From Mansonella perstans (lineage: Eukaryota; Nematoda; Chromadorea; Rhabditida; Onchocercidae), in contig JBAMDO010000027.1 in assembly GCA_037074765.1 (NCBI GenBank), positions 62,001 through 126,000 of the forward strand: a DNA stretch of 64,000 bases, given 5' to 3'. Every line of letters starts with the position of its first letter. Within the stretch, counting starts at the first letter, position 1. The translations under genes were made by a program, and so were the position numbers. Under the pieces are notes generated by a model. That model was not told where the DNA came from, made no database searches, and saw nothing but the letters and a program-made list of their open reading frames with translations. This document shows, piece by piece, positions 1-11,481 of this stretch.

Positions 1-1336
1 TAATTTGACTCTCGAACCAACTTTTCAATAGCATCTCCATCTGCCACACTTAAAAATATCTTTTAATTTGTATTTATTTTCACTTTTTAAACCTTCGCAA
101 TTTGTTCATTTTTAATTTTTTATTTAGAAACAGAAAGTTGAAATTAAACAAAATCTCTACCTGTGAAGAAATGCGCTCATTTGTGATACTGGCTCTTGAA
201 AATTACTGCCTGTTTGCCTAATCCCAATGTTGGCAGTATTCATAGTTTTGCCTTTTCCGAACTCTTCCTTCATTTCTTGAATAGCTTTCTCAGCTAAAGT
301 CCCAATATTTAAGCCGATAAAAAAAAAATTTTAAATTTTGAAATTCACGGTATTGAGAAGAGGAGAAATAAAATATCAGAAAAAAAGTAATACCAGCGAT
401 CATCGATGTTCCATCCAAAACTGGTGGTGCAGGTTTTTTAATTACTGTTTCACTGAAAAGTTATCACTGCTGCTAGAAATACATAAATATCTTGTTATGA
501 AATGAAAAGGTGCATTGTTCTATGGACTTTCTAACATTTATCATGCAAATTAATTTCATAAAAATCAAATTGGGTAATTCATGTTTTATTTAAATTCAAT
601 AATCTTAAGGACAAAAAACATATGAAAAAATTATTGATTTTATTTATTGAAACCTTGACGGTAAAGACATCATATTGTTATCAGATGACAACTTGCCAAA
701 TAAGCCTTTATGATTGATACCAATTGATTTCTAAATAAATGAAAAACTTGCTAGATTAAATCGACAAACTTTTTTACATTTTGAAAACCATGAAAACCGC
801 GCTTTTGATATGAAATAATCTTACAAATAAGCTCCATTTATGACAAAGTTGAGTATTCAGTTGTTTCCTCAGAATTACTTTTTCAATTACTTAATTTAAC
901 AAGAATATTTTATGAATGCACTGCAGTGAACTAATCAACCTTTAAATTAATAGGCATGCCATCATCTGGTTCATTCCTGACTGTTCCAAATTTTGACACA
1001 CTCGGGTCATTATTTGAGAGATTTGGAAGATCAGCTCCGGAAATAAACTTTCCAAAACTTACGTCAAAAATTTCATTTTCACTCATTTGTCCTAAAAGAA
1101 GAAAGGAGAAACAATCAAAAGTGGAATTCGATTACTTTTACATAATAACTGAATGCTTGTGCAGTTCATTAGTCTTTAATTCCAATCAATGCCCTGTACA
1201 TTGAAAAGAATTACTGATAATATTTAACATTTATTGTTACTGCATTAACTGCAAGTAATTTCAAAAAAAAAAAAAAAAAAAAAGAGGAATTACCAGATGT
1301 ATTAGAGGCAAGTAAAATCCAGAACCAAATTAACAT
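1..1336 (-). CDS. unrecognised secreted protein, 5' part (3' end off window)
   Basis: Six minus-strand exons join with consistent phases: 1336-1294, 1091-940, 730-654, 452-394, 293-161 and 48-1 (continuing past the left edge), giving 170 residues so far. The first exon encodes MLIWFWILLASNTSG, a short hydrophobic signal-peptide-like start, and its G|GTAATT donor fits the TTCTTTTAG acceptor before 1091. The rest is hydrophilic, with stretches such as EKAIQEMKEEFGKGKT and SAFLHSVADGDAIEKLV, and no cysteines in the visible part. I do not recognise the family; the protein is probably exported or secreted because of the N-terminus. An alternative is that translation starts at the ATG at 1086 after spliced-leader trans-splicing at 1092/1091, which would give a cytoplasmic protein. 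Every junction has GT and AG. Model confidence is good, function unknown. Confidence 0.6.
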
Positions 1337-3161
1337 TGCGAAATATAAGCGAATTTTGATCACACTGCTAAAACTATACAGATTTAATAAAGCGCAAAAG
1401 GCAAAATTAAATATTCAATTTACATTAATAATTTTAGATCTAATTTTTCTACATTCACAGCATTCATTTATCGAATCAAATATAGTTAATTATGTTTTAT
1501 TTCTCCGCAAAACTTCTAACATTAAAAATCAGCGTTATTATTAATTAATTATAGTTACGTTAGTTATTCAATCAGTGATAGCATATAGCTCTATTATCAT
1601 GCAATATCTCTACATGACAAACAATTTCTGATAATGTGAAATTCTGCAAAACAAATTATCGATAAACGGTTGGTTAGTTTGATAGATGATTCAGCTAGAA
1701 ATTTGACAAAAATTAACGCCGTTCGGTCGCTGTCAAAAACACATTCGAAATACAAATCTCTTATTGTCTCTGTCCCATTTTGACCTAATTACAACCTGCC
1801 ATTTCTTTCCTTTTTCCACTTACACTGTTTCTGCATGACCTTTCATTATTTTTTCATCCAATTTTTTTTTCGATTAATGAATTGCTTGCACGGATCGTAA
1901 TGATATAAAAGGACATTAGAAAGAGTAAGGGAAAAAAAATGAGAGAAAATGTCTAATTTAAAAACCTTTGATTGAATGTTTTCAGTCTGTGTAAAATTTA
2001 ATGAAATATTAAAATGCTCATTTGTATACATTACTTTGACCACAGTAACCAACTTTGTTATATAGTTAAATGCTTAACATTAAAATGTTAAAAAGATTTA
2101 AATTGAAATGCTCACTTGTACCGATACATTACTTTGATCACAGTAACCAATTTTGTTATATAGTTTTACTAATATTTCGTTGTGATTACAACTCCATACG
2201 AGTATGTACAACAAAATATGTGTATATGTTATTAAATTTTAAAAAGTTAAAATTTCTGATTTTTTTTTGCAACAGACATATTGAATGAACCAAATGCAGC
2301 ATTCTGATTATTACATTATTCAGTATATTTATCACAAAAACAATATTTGGTCGATTAAGGAAGTGCATCAGCTGTTGGTTAGTGATAACCAACTGATAAA
2401 AGTTTAAGAAACCAGTGACAATGATTTAAAAATACATAAACGAGGGAATTTCTCTTCTTTTAATTTGGTATTTTCTAACACAAAGAAAAAAAAAATATAT
2501 TTTCCGATTTCCGGAATTTCACAGGATAGGTAACAAGCAAAAGAATTTGTAAGGAAGCAGAGAAAAAGCAAAAAATCAAATTTTGAATTTTATTGAACTA
2601 TTGCCTTCCATGCTTCAAGAAACTGTACTAGTGTTAATATTACCCCACTTCAGTACTTTTCTATGGGATCGATAATGAATGATAAACTACGGACTCCTTT
2701 CTCCACACTTATCAGATTTTTTCCAGGAACTAAGACCATAATCTCAGCACAAATTTAAATTAATTTTTAAATACCTGATGGAAAGTTTACTTGCTGACAG
2801 GTATTACTTGTAGAACAAAAGTTTATTGCACGAAAAATTCTTTTTACATTAAAAGAAAACTTTAGAGGTAAATTGAGATCTATCCAAAAAAAAAAGAGTT
2901 CGCCTGGTTTTTGAAAAATCCACTATGTATGATCTGCTAGAAACTTGAAGATTAATTTTACACATTTGAAAATCTTGTGAAATCATGGCCCAGCTTTTAC
3001 TTTTATTTGCATTCTGGTCAAATTTTACTTTAATTTAAGTAAGCATGGGTTGTTTAGGTGATTTAGAAAAGCTAAAAACAGTTTAAACAGATAGAAAAAG
3101 TTTGCACAAACTATTAAAACCAGAAAAATCAAATAATTATCAGTGCACGAAAAAATTAAAA
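1337..3161. other. stretch without a supported gene
   Basis: Upstream of the secreted-protein gene and downstream of the first CDK pseudogene. I see only short AT-rich open frames with no splice-phase support, plus one local tandem duplication listed separately. The region next to 1336 presumably holds the promoter of the minus-strand gene, but no motif stands out. Confidence 0.4.
2012..2165. repeat. diverged tandem duplication, two copies
   Basis: A segment of about 56-60 bases occurs at 2012-2067 and again at 2106-2165. Both contain AAATGCTCA/CTTGTA, then CATTACTTTGA, CACAGTAACCAA and TTTGTTATATAGTT in the same order. The copies differ by a few substitutions and a four-base insertion and are separated by 38 unrelated bases. 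It lies in non-coding sequence. Confidence 0.8.
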
Positions 3162-4930
3162 TCAGAGGTTAGAAGACGTGGAAGATCCATTATAATTCTC
3201 GGCTGGAAACTTTGCCCGATCGACGTCATCGAAGTACGGATCCTTCAGCAGTTTACTTGCTGAGATTCGTTTTTTCGGATCGTAAGTAAGCATTGCCTGC
3301 AAAGAACAAAATAGTAGTGCAAATGTGCTAGATAGATTCCCATGCCTGAAAAACAGTTCTCATCTGACATTTATTAATTTTTTTTATTAAACTATACAGT
3401 TTTCGAAATATCAGATGAGTTTTCCATACCTGTAAGATTCTGATCCCATCTTTTCCATGTAGTAACCAAGAATATTTGCAAGATTGTTTCTATTGTACAC
3501 CGGATATGATTTTATGAAGCACGGCAATGTTAACACTCCACTTTTTATTTCTTTCCTTGGAGTCGACAGTACTCTGAAAGTCTCAACAATGATGATCATT
3601 TTTAAATGGAAGTTAAATTGAATATGATAAACAAACCTGAAAATATGGAAAGTCTGGCCGATTTCCGAATCACCTTTAAATAAAACTGTTTTCGTAGCCA
3701 TTTCAGCAAAAATGCACCCAATGCTCCAAATGTCAACGGCTAACGAATAATTAGTGGAGCCGAGCAGTATTTCTGGCGGTCGATACCATAAAGTACAAAC
3801 CAGTTTACCAAACAAATTGTAATGCAGAAAATTCTGTAGGTAATATAACTTCTAATAATTGTTTTAAAGATATGGCCAATATATCGCCTGAAAAAAGAAA
3901 ATTGAGATTTGAGGATTTATACTAATTTTTAGTATGGTGAAATAGAAAACTAAAGGTCAAGAAACTTAACCAACTCCGTGTATTTTCTTTCTGCATACTG
4001 TAGTTCTCTTGCAGTATCAAAATCAGCGATTCTGCGGCTTCAAATCACGATGCAGAATATTATTCGCATGGCAAAAACAGATGCCGTGCAAAATTTGGTA
4101 TAAGTACGATTTTTGCTGCAATTAATATATCGATGAAAAATTCGCAGCTCAAAAATAAGTAATAATTTATGAGATTACTGAAGCAGCAATTGAAAGAAAA
4201 TAAGTGCGCTAACCTTAGCTATCTTCATCAGTTTGTCATGAGGAATATTGTCAATAAATTTTTTTAAATCCATGCTAAGGAACTCAAATCAAGTAAACCA
4301 ATTGTTCGTCCATAATTACTTCTACCAGGCTAAAATTATTTAAAATTGAGTCAGTATTTATTTTGAACATCTTAATAGCATCGAAGTAGGAGAACACTGC
4401 GAAACAAATGATTTGCTCACTATCAAGAATGATAACAATGATCATCCAAATTGTACAGCTACTTCAAAGCAACTAAACTTTGGCAAAAGCTGCCTTCAAT
4501 TACATTTTTTTCAATTTTTTAGTATTTTAATGGCTAATGTAATAAATATCAGAAATGATTTTAAACAAAAGCAAAAAAAAAACATACGAAACAATGTTGG
4601 GATGTTTTAGTCGCCTAAGCAATGTCATTTCACGAAGAACTGTGCCAGGAAGACCAGCAACACCTTCCGTTTGATGTGTCAGACGCATCTTGTTCATTGC
4701 TACCAGTTTCCCTGTGCTCTTCTCAATTCCTTTGTAAACAACACCATACGATCCTAGTAATACAAAAAACATTTTCAATTTACACTTTTTCTCAACATTT
4801 CGAATTTAAAGACTATTATCTATAATTGCAATATATTTCAACAAATTTTTTTTGTCTCCCTTCACCAAGAATTTCAGTTTTCCGATACTTTTCCAAAGCA
4901 GTTCTATTCATTGGTCGGTTAATCCCAGTT
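3162..4930 (-). pseudogene. CDK1-like protein kinase pseudogene, copy 1
   Basis: Seven exon remnants align in order with a cyclin-dependent kinase of the CDK1 type: 4930-4860 (MNRTALEKYRKTEILGEG), 4753-4588 (GSYGVVYKG to PGTVLRE, the PSTAIRE-helix position), 4329-4214, 4125-3971 (HRDLKPQN), 3833-3637 ([25 protein letters not shown]), 3573-3430 and 3296-3162 (LTYDPKKRISASKLLKDPYF, then a stop). Lesions: the first donor reads GG at 4859-4858; the catalytic lysine of VAMKK is Asn (VAMNKM); a two-base loss breaks the frame before FEFLSMDLKK; about ten residues between HRDLKPQN and ADF are gone with a frameshift; DFG reads DFD; another frameshift precedes DGIRILQ. Introns are kept, so this is a duplicated, not a retroposed, copy. 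CDK1 itself drives mitotic entry with cyclins; this locus cannot encode an active kinase. Confidence 0.85.
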
Positions 4931-5318
4931 CTGTAAGGTAAAGTGGATTTTTATTGCTCAGAAATTTGGAAACTTCTCTGGAATTACTATAAAGACAAAA
5001 AAAGCATAATATAAGCACGCAGTACATGTTTATCATTGTAACTTGCAAAGCTAATTACAACGACCGATCGTAAACAAAAAGAATTGTGTGACTAAATCAT
5101 GACAGCATTTCTGCTAGCAATCCATTCATTTGATAAATTAGTAAATGATTTATGCAAAACAAGAAGTAATTTCTTTTCAATAAAAAAAGTTTATGAAGAA
5201 ATCAGTAAAACGTGTGCAGTAGTAAAGCTAGACATAAGCATCTAAAATGATTTAAGAACAGAATAAATTGAACTAGTTGGTCACATACAAAATATGTAAA
5301 CAAAACAAAAGAAGTAAA

Positions 5319-5450
5319 CTTCTAGTCCTAAACGTCAGCCAGTTATTCTAACAGTCACGCTAAAAAGCACCAAATGGAGCTAGTATGAGACTTCCAGTTC
5401 CAAGCATCAGTCTGTTACCCTAAAAAACACTAAATGGGGCCAGTACGAGA
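5319..5450. repeat. diverged tandem duplication, two copies
   Basis: Unit 1 (5319-5390) and unit 2 (5391-5450) abut. Shared blocks in order are CTTC(T/C)AGT(C/T)C, then (C/T)CTAAAAA(G/A)CAC(C/T)AAATGG, then AGTA(T/C)GAGA. Unit 2 lacks about 12 bases in the middle. No coding potential seen. Confidence 0.7.
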
Positions 5451-6068
5451 AAGCAATGTAAATGAGAATCATTGATATTAGCTGGTATATGTATTATACT
5501 TGACAACTTATATAAATTGGCGTATTTGGGATGGAGAAATTAATTTGATGAACAAGAAATGATATGATAAAGGAATGAAATGAGGTTATGGAGAGAATAT
5601 TGAAGCATCTCATCAGGATTACGTGTGACGAATGCGTAGGTATTCAATAGAGTTAATTGCGTGATAATGGAACTTTCTAGAGATTACTCGAGAGAACGAT
5701 TTTCTTTTTTTTAAAATGTAAAGAACATTTACGTTATCTTATGCGTAATATGATTTAGATTTCTTTTTCACGTCTTTATGTCTTACCACAGAGACTAAAT
5801 ATAAAATTGACAGTCTTGATGGTTGCAAAACAGTTTTTTTTTTTACGTAACGTGAAATACTATAAATTTCTGTGATGATTTTTTACAAAGAAGCAGTTGG
5901 TTGATAATGAAAATATTATCTTACTTTGTTTAATTTCCATAAATAAATTTTTTTTTTTAAATACAATTGTGACAAAAATGCATGGTTTGTTATGTTACCG
6001 TACGCGTTGCACGTTTGAATTTCAATTGAAATTTCAATGCATGAATTAAATGAATGACGATGCATCGA

Positions 6069-6090
6069 ATAATGTTCTTCCGAACATTAT
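6069..6090. repeat. perfect 9-bp inverted repeat with 4-base loop
   Basis: ATAATGTTC and GAACATTAT flank TTCC. The pairing continues outward through ATCGA/TCGAT with a one-base bulge. A site this short may be chance or a protein-binding palindrome; there is no neighbouring gene to tie it to. Confidence 0.5.
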
Positions 6091-6932
6091 CGATAAATCC
6101 GAAAAAGTAAAACATGTTGAATTTGACTATTTTGAGCCCATTTATAATTTCCTACAGATATTGCAACGATTGGCTTCTTTCCTGATTCAACAAAAAACAG
6201 TTTTTGCAAATCTTAAGCCTTGAATTCATCGAAATTACTCGCTGTATCTCAAAAATGTCTATTTAACGTAACGCGTAGATCGGCCGTTCAGGAGTTGAAC
6301 ACTTTGAAAATACTGAAATTTCGGGCACGAAATACTTGATTTTTAAGAACTGATTTAGCCACTGTAGTTTTGCCTAGAATGAATGAGGCTCCCGATTAAC
6401 CAAAAAAAGAAAAGGAATTTTGTTAAACACGCTCATATTCCTCATTTCTTGATCTATAAAAGTTGTTAATAAAAGTAAAGACCCAAATAGAAGAAATAGA
6501 AGCTGATATTTCATGACCAGGTGAAATGTTACCTTTCATTTCCTCCTTCTCGCCTTTTTCCTTTTTTTTTTCAGAAGAGACAATTATCGACTCTTGATAT
6601 ATCAAAGGATATCTCTATCAGTTAACAAAAGGGATAATCACATAAGTTCCTCCAAATTTCATCACTTCCATCATACTTTAATTTGATATAATTAAGATTT
6701 ACAAGGGCATTCCAAATTACTATTATGCCGTATTTCCCTTTTTTCCATTCGGCTTTGTTTTTTCAAGCTTTACTTCTACTCAATACAATGATAAAATGAT
6801 GAATTGCCTAATTACGTTTTTGCAACAATTCTTATGTAACACAAATTTTATCAGCAATTATGCACCACAATACTTCTTTGTCGCTTATATCCACTCGCAA
6901 CCTAAAGTATACTTTTCTTAGCTTAGACATAC

Positions 6933-7208
6933 CATGAAATTAATTCGTCCAGATAACGCCTAGCAGCTCAACTAACCTATTTTTAGATTATTAAAATTGT
7001 TAAAACGTGCAGAGCATTTATTTTGCCTGTTAGAAGAGGTCAACGAAAGTATCAGATCTTTCAGCCTTTCACATCATATTTGAAGCTATCCGGATTTGAA
7101 CTGCACCATATTTCCAAATTGAGATGATCTGTTTTCTCTCTATTTCATCCCGCAAACGTTGCACATCAGATTCTACGAGAGAATGTGTTCCAGGAGTAAC
7201 AAACTTTG
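6933..7208 (-). CDS. two possible exons of an unrecognised gene
   Basis: Exon 7208-7107 has an AG acceptor and a GTGCAG donor and reads KFVTPGTHSLVESDVQ followed by RLRDEIERKQIISIWKY. Exon 6966-6933 follows with a GTATGT donor and reads AARRYLDELIS. The phases agree (G|CT), and the joined sequence is charged and looks helical or coiled-coil-like. No start, stop or family is visible, and the acceptors are weak, so this could be a fragment of a pseudogene lying between the CDK copies. Confidence 0.3.
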
Positions 7209-7617
7209 CTTAATCGAAACAAGTTTGTGAGATTATTATCTCTTCCAGATTTTATTAACCCCTGAGCAAAAATTAATAAAAATTCTGGATGGCTTATTAG
7301 TTGAATTCTTCTGGAACTCAAGCTGATCTAAAGATCTTAGGCTTAAGCTTTATTTGTCATGCAATGATTAAAATACTTTGACTTTAAAATATTAAAATAC
7401 CAAAAAAAAAAAAAAAAAAACAGACTTCCAGTTACTGATTCATTTACAAAATCCATTAAACGACTGATGGTTATTTAAAGCTATCGAGAGAAAACGGATG
7501 ACATTTAAAGGTAAGATACCTGAGAAGTGAAAGATAAGATGAAAAATACGGAGTGAATAAATTTGGAATAATAGAAGAGATCAGTACTTTTTTTTAAAGC
7601 TTTTTTTTTTTTTTTTT

Positions 7618-9385
7618 TAAAGCCTAGCGTGATTGTCGATGTCATGGAAATAAGGATTCGTCAAAAGTGCTTTTGCCAAAATTCGCTTTGCAGGATCATA
7701 CGTTAGCACCATCTATGAAGAGTACTGTATTAGAAAAATTATAACAATTATTATTTGTTATTTCTTAAATCATATATTTTTTAAATTTAAGTCCGATTTT
7801 CAAATCATTGGACTCCATGTATTTGCCAAGAATATTATCAAGAACACATTGCTTCCATTGTGGGAATATTGCTCGATATTGCGACAACTTTGTCACTCCA
7901 TGCCAGGTTTTTTTTGTTGTAGTTGACATTATGCTAAAAATGCTGACAATGAGAAACGGCAACAAAAAGGAGTTGTATAGATATGGACGACAAACCCGAA
8001 AATGGTATAGATTTGAGAGATTTCTGAATTGCCGTCAAAAAACGGCAATTTTGCAGCCATTTCAACAAATATGCATCCAATGCTCTACATATCAACTCCA
8101 AACGTATAACGTTCCGCACCAAGTAGCAGCTCTGGTGCTCGATACCATAAAGTCTCGACCTGTTTAATAAATAGTAATTGAACGGGTCATAATTGTAAAC
8201 GTTGACGCTTTATAGAGAAGAAAGTTTCCTAGACTTCTCTTTATTTTTTTCTTTATTATTATTTGGAGGAAATCAATGAATTACATGAAAGTTTTGGGAC
8301 GGATTGGATAGCCAATAGTTTAGTCAGCATATGTCCCCCATAGTTTGTTATATAAAATGTTTTGTAACCAGTTAATCAATCAATCTATTAATCAGTCATC
8401 TTTCGATAATCCGAAACTTCATCATTTATCTGTAACATGGGACTATCAAAGCCAAATCAGAACAAATTTATCTCATGAGTATAAGTTCTACTGGAATACC
8501 AGTTGTTCTTGCAAGATCAAAATCAGCAAGCTACTGGCACTGACCAATAGATTTTTTGGTTTCAAATCGCGATGCATTATGCATCGCTGGCAAAAACAAA
8601 TGCCTCGCAATATTTGGTATAAAAAGTTCTTTTGCTGAAACATTTGAAATTGCAACATTTCAATTTTTATAATAATCAATTGAATTATTAGTAATTTGTT
8701 ATTATTTTGTCATTAGGATCTCTATGTTAGGTCAAATCTTTTCATGAAAATGACAAACAGTTTAAAAAAATGAGCCAACGACCTCGGTTTTACTCATTAT
8801 CTCATTATCAGGAAGTAAATCAATATATCGACGTAAATCCACATCAAAATATTCGAAAACTAAATATATGCGATATTCCTCTGTTATGAAATCATGGAGG
8901 CTAAAATTTTTAATTTTAATTTTTTAAAAATGTGTTTCTATCTTTGTATAAAAGTTGTGATAGAAATGCACTTATGGTTGAATTTTGGACTGACCAGCAA
9001 TTTAGTGCTGTAGAAACATTATTAAAAGATTATTTACGAATTTTTGTTTCCGGAAAAATCAGTAGAAAGAAAAACAACTAAAACACTGAACAATATTCGA
9101 ATGTTCCAGTTCACGAAGTAATGCAATCTCTCGCATTGTTGTAGCCGGAATACCCTCTTCTCGACGTTCCAAACGAACCATTTTTATTGTAACTCTTTCC
9201 GACGTTCGCTTATTAGTAGCTCTGTAAACGGCGCCAAATGCTCCTGTGGAAAATCTATGTATAAAAATGTATTTTGGTAGAGAGGTTTTTCAAAATTCCA
9301 TATAAATTTCAGCATATCTTCGCCAATTTTTTCAAAATGACAATAATTTGTCAAATCATTCTTTTCTTTTGCAAAGCACGCAGTC
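7618..9385 (-). pseudogene. CDK1-like protein kinase pseudogene, copy 2
   Basis: Seven exon remnants have the same exon borders as copy 1: 9385-9318 (FEKIGE), 9243-9087 (GAFGAVYRA, IKMVRLE with the catalytic Lys kept, PATTMRE at the PSTAIRE position), 8900-8783 (YLVFEYFDVDLRRYID), 8634-8472 (HRDLKPKNLL, ADFDLARTTGIPVE), 8159-7996 (TLWYRAPELLLG), 7933 to about 7795 and 7712-7618 (LTYDPAKRILAKALLTNPYF, stop). Lesions: the first donor is AT instead of GT at 9317-9316; a frameshift lies between HRDLKPKNLL and ADF; DFG reads DFD; a second frameshift precedes YTHEI; that exon's donor is ATAAAT at 8471-8466; the Trp of VDIWSIG is a TAG stop at 8087-8085; no GT follows the sixth exon. Introns are retained. 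About 2.7 kb separates it from copy 1, same strand, so tandem duplication is the likely origin. Confidence 0.85.
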
Positions 9386-11264
9386 CTAAAAGAAGTAGAT
9401 GTATTTGATTAAAATTTATGTTTTCATTCAATGCGGAATGTATAAACTATCAGTCCGATAAAAGGTTTCATCTTAAGATGTAATCTTTTTTTCAATGACA
9501 TTATTTTTCAATAACGAATTGTTTAATTATGATACGCAAAAGATAATAACTAAGGTATTACTGCAGTTTGCCACCCCATCGAATCAATAATAACCTTAAA
9601 TTTCTCAGCTTAATCAGTAAGACTTCATCGTTGGATGTTGGAACTGGTGGATAAGAATGAAATCATAACGAATTCTGATGTCATGTTTATTTCTCGAAGT
9701 GTTGTACTTCATTGAATACATGTAAGCATATAACACACACACACACATACATATAAAATCCTGTTCACCCTGGAAAAGCGCTGATCTTTGGCTTCTTTCA
9801 TGTTGCTAGAACTCACGATTGCTTTTCCAGGAAAACATTCCATCTTTTGTTACACATGCGATCTTACCTACTTAGCTTTTCCGGTTTCTAAACGACTTTT
9901 GAGATTTTATCATATGACTTTTAAGATTTAATCTTTAGGAAATTTCTTCTTTTTGTAAACCTTAATTAACTTTAGACAAAGTATTAAAGTTTTTGACAGT
10001 ATTAAGATGTAATGAATTCAAAAAACAATGAAGTGGAGAAAATTCGTGATGAAAATTTGATTTATACAGTTCTGACCAATTCCTTCAACAAATTTTTTGG
10101 TAAGCCGCACCATTAGATTCCTTTGCGCCTGCATTTTGATTGCAATTCGTTAGAAAGTGGAGAGAAATTTTAACTTTATAATCAGGACTTTAAAAATCTG
10201 TTGTTTTCCAGCTTACTCTTTCATCTAAAATAATCATTCTCATTCTAAACAGTTAGCAGTAATTAGTTAATTATTTTCTTCAGTTTATTCATGGCCAATA
10301 TTTATTGAAAGTGTGAGAAATATTGAAGTATAATTAAGAGGAACAGCTTCTTCAAGAATCCTTTAAGAATCCGCAAGACCCCTTTTACTTCATTTGCACA
10401 AATTCAACAATATGACACAAAATATCAGTTCACTGCCTTAAAGACAATAGGTTTTCTGGAGACGATGTGCAGAGCGACTGTATTAGTAGCATACACTCCA
10501 AAAATAATGCCAACAATTCAATTTGATTCTTTAAATACTCATTCTGTTTCTCATCCTTTCATTATTTGCCTATTTTTCATTTCATTTTATTTTATGAAAA
10601 TATTCTTTCAATTCAACCATGTCAATTACTAACCGAAATTTACTCCCAAAAAGTGTGAACAAACAAAATTCATTGCGAATGTTTTCAAATCAAAAACAAA
10701 ATGAATTTTATTATTTCACAGTGAAAACTGCCACTTAAATTTTCGAAAAAATAACTTTTTGGACATTTTGGAGATTTAAATGATGAAATTTATTGAACAA
10801 GCGATTACTTGTGACAGTTGTCAGCCGTTTGTGTTGCTTGTTTTACTGATACTGAGGGCGATTGATGTTCATTCAGATATTGCACTCAGTCTTTCTGTAC
10901 TTAAAGGTCACAGAGTAAACATTATCCAACAAATTCATCAAAATTTTTCTATTTGTTTGCCATCGTCAGTGTACCTTTTTCAACTGCTGAACATTTAAGA
11001 TTGCACTCATCTTTAATAGAAAACGTAAACATGGAAAATTTGTTTCGAATTAATACGATTGACAAATTTTAGTCAAAAATAAATTTGAAATACATCAATC
11101 TCTATATTTGACCATAAATTACTACAGTCCATTTATGAAAGAAATGGCTATTTTTTTTTTTTTACTTTTAATTTAAATCTGAACTAAGAAGAAATTTATT
11201 TTCTTAAATATAAAATGGATTTATATATTTTATTAATGACTTTTTACTAATGAATCCGCCGCTA
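9386..11264. other. stretch without a supported gene
   Basis: Contains an (AC)n microsatellite at about 9731-9755. One plus-strand open frame at 10780-10998 begins with a hydrophobic stretch and has a GT after LSVLK, but no partner exon could be found. Nothing else is supported. Confidence 0.4.
9731..9755. repeat. (AC)n microsatellite
   Basis: Seven or so AC units followed by ATACATATA. Confidence 0.85.
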
Positions 11265-11481
11265 TCAACGGTCGAAATGTGATACCAGTATAGAGGGCTC
11301 ATCGTGGAAGGGTAATAAAGGATGACAGTTTGTGACATTTTTTATGTGTCGCATATGTCTTGATTGAATGACGTCAGTAGGCAAAATATCAATATGTTCT
11401 CGAGACTTAAATTGTCCAGTACTTCTTGCACCTACTGTCGCATTCGACAATTTTATAGTATCTCTTCCATCAACATTTTAA
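11265..11481 (-). CDS. possible terminal exon or short ORF, unknown
   Basis: A 61-72 codon minus-strand open frame ends with a stop next to HFDR. It reads DGRDTIKLSNATVGARST, QFKSREHIDILPTDVIQ and later NCHPLLPFHDEP. The composition is protein-like and less AT-biased than its surroundings. An in-frame stop lies just upstream, and a possible AG acceptor falls at about 11470. I do not recognise it; a chance open frame of this size is possible in this window. Confidence 0.25.

Larger units (their letters stand above)
4931..6932. other. spacer between CDK pseudogenes, no supported gene
   Basis: AT-rich sequence with short open frames only. The minus-strand frame at 6605-6423, rich in Lys and Glu, ends in GT-AG-like signals but its phase does not fit any neighbour exon. 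Holds a diverged tandem duplication (5319-5450) and a short palindrome (6069-6090). Confidence 0.4.

Noticed and set aside
6423..6605. Lys/Glu-rich minus-strand open frame
   Set aside because: It comes from a purine-rich tract; the splice phases do not agree with the possible exon pair at 6933-7208.
10780..10998. Plus-strand open frame with a hydrophobic segment and a possible GT donor
   Set aside because: No second exon in phase could be found, and a chance frame of this size is expected several times in this window.
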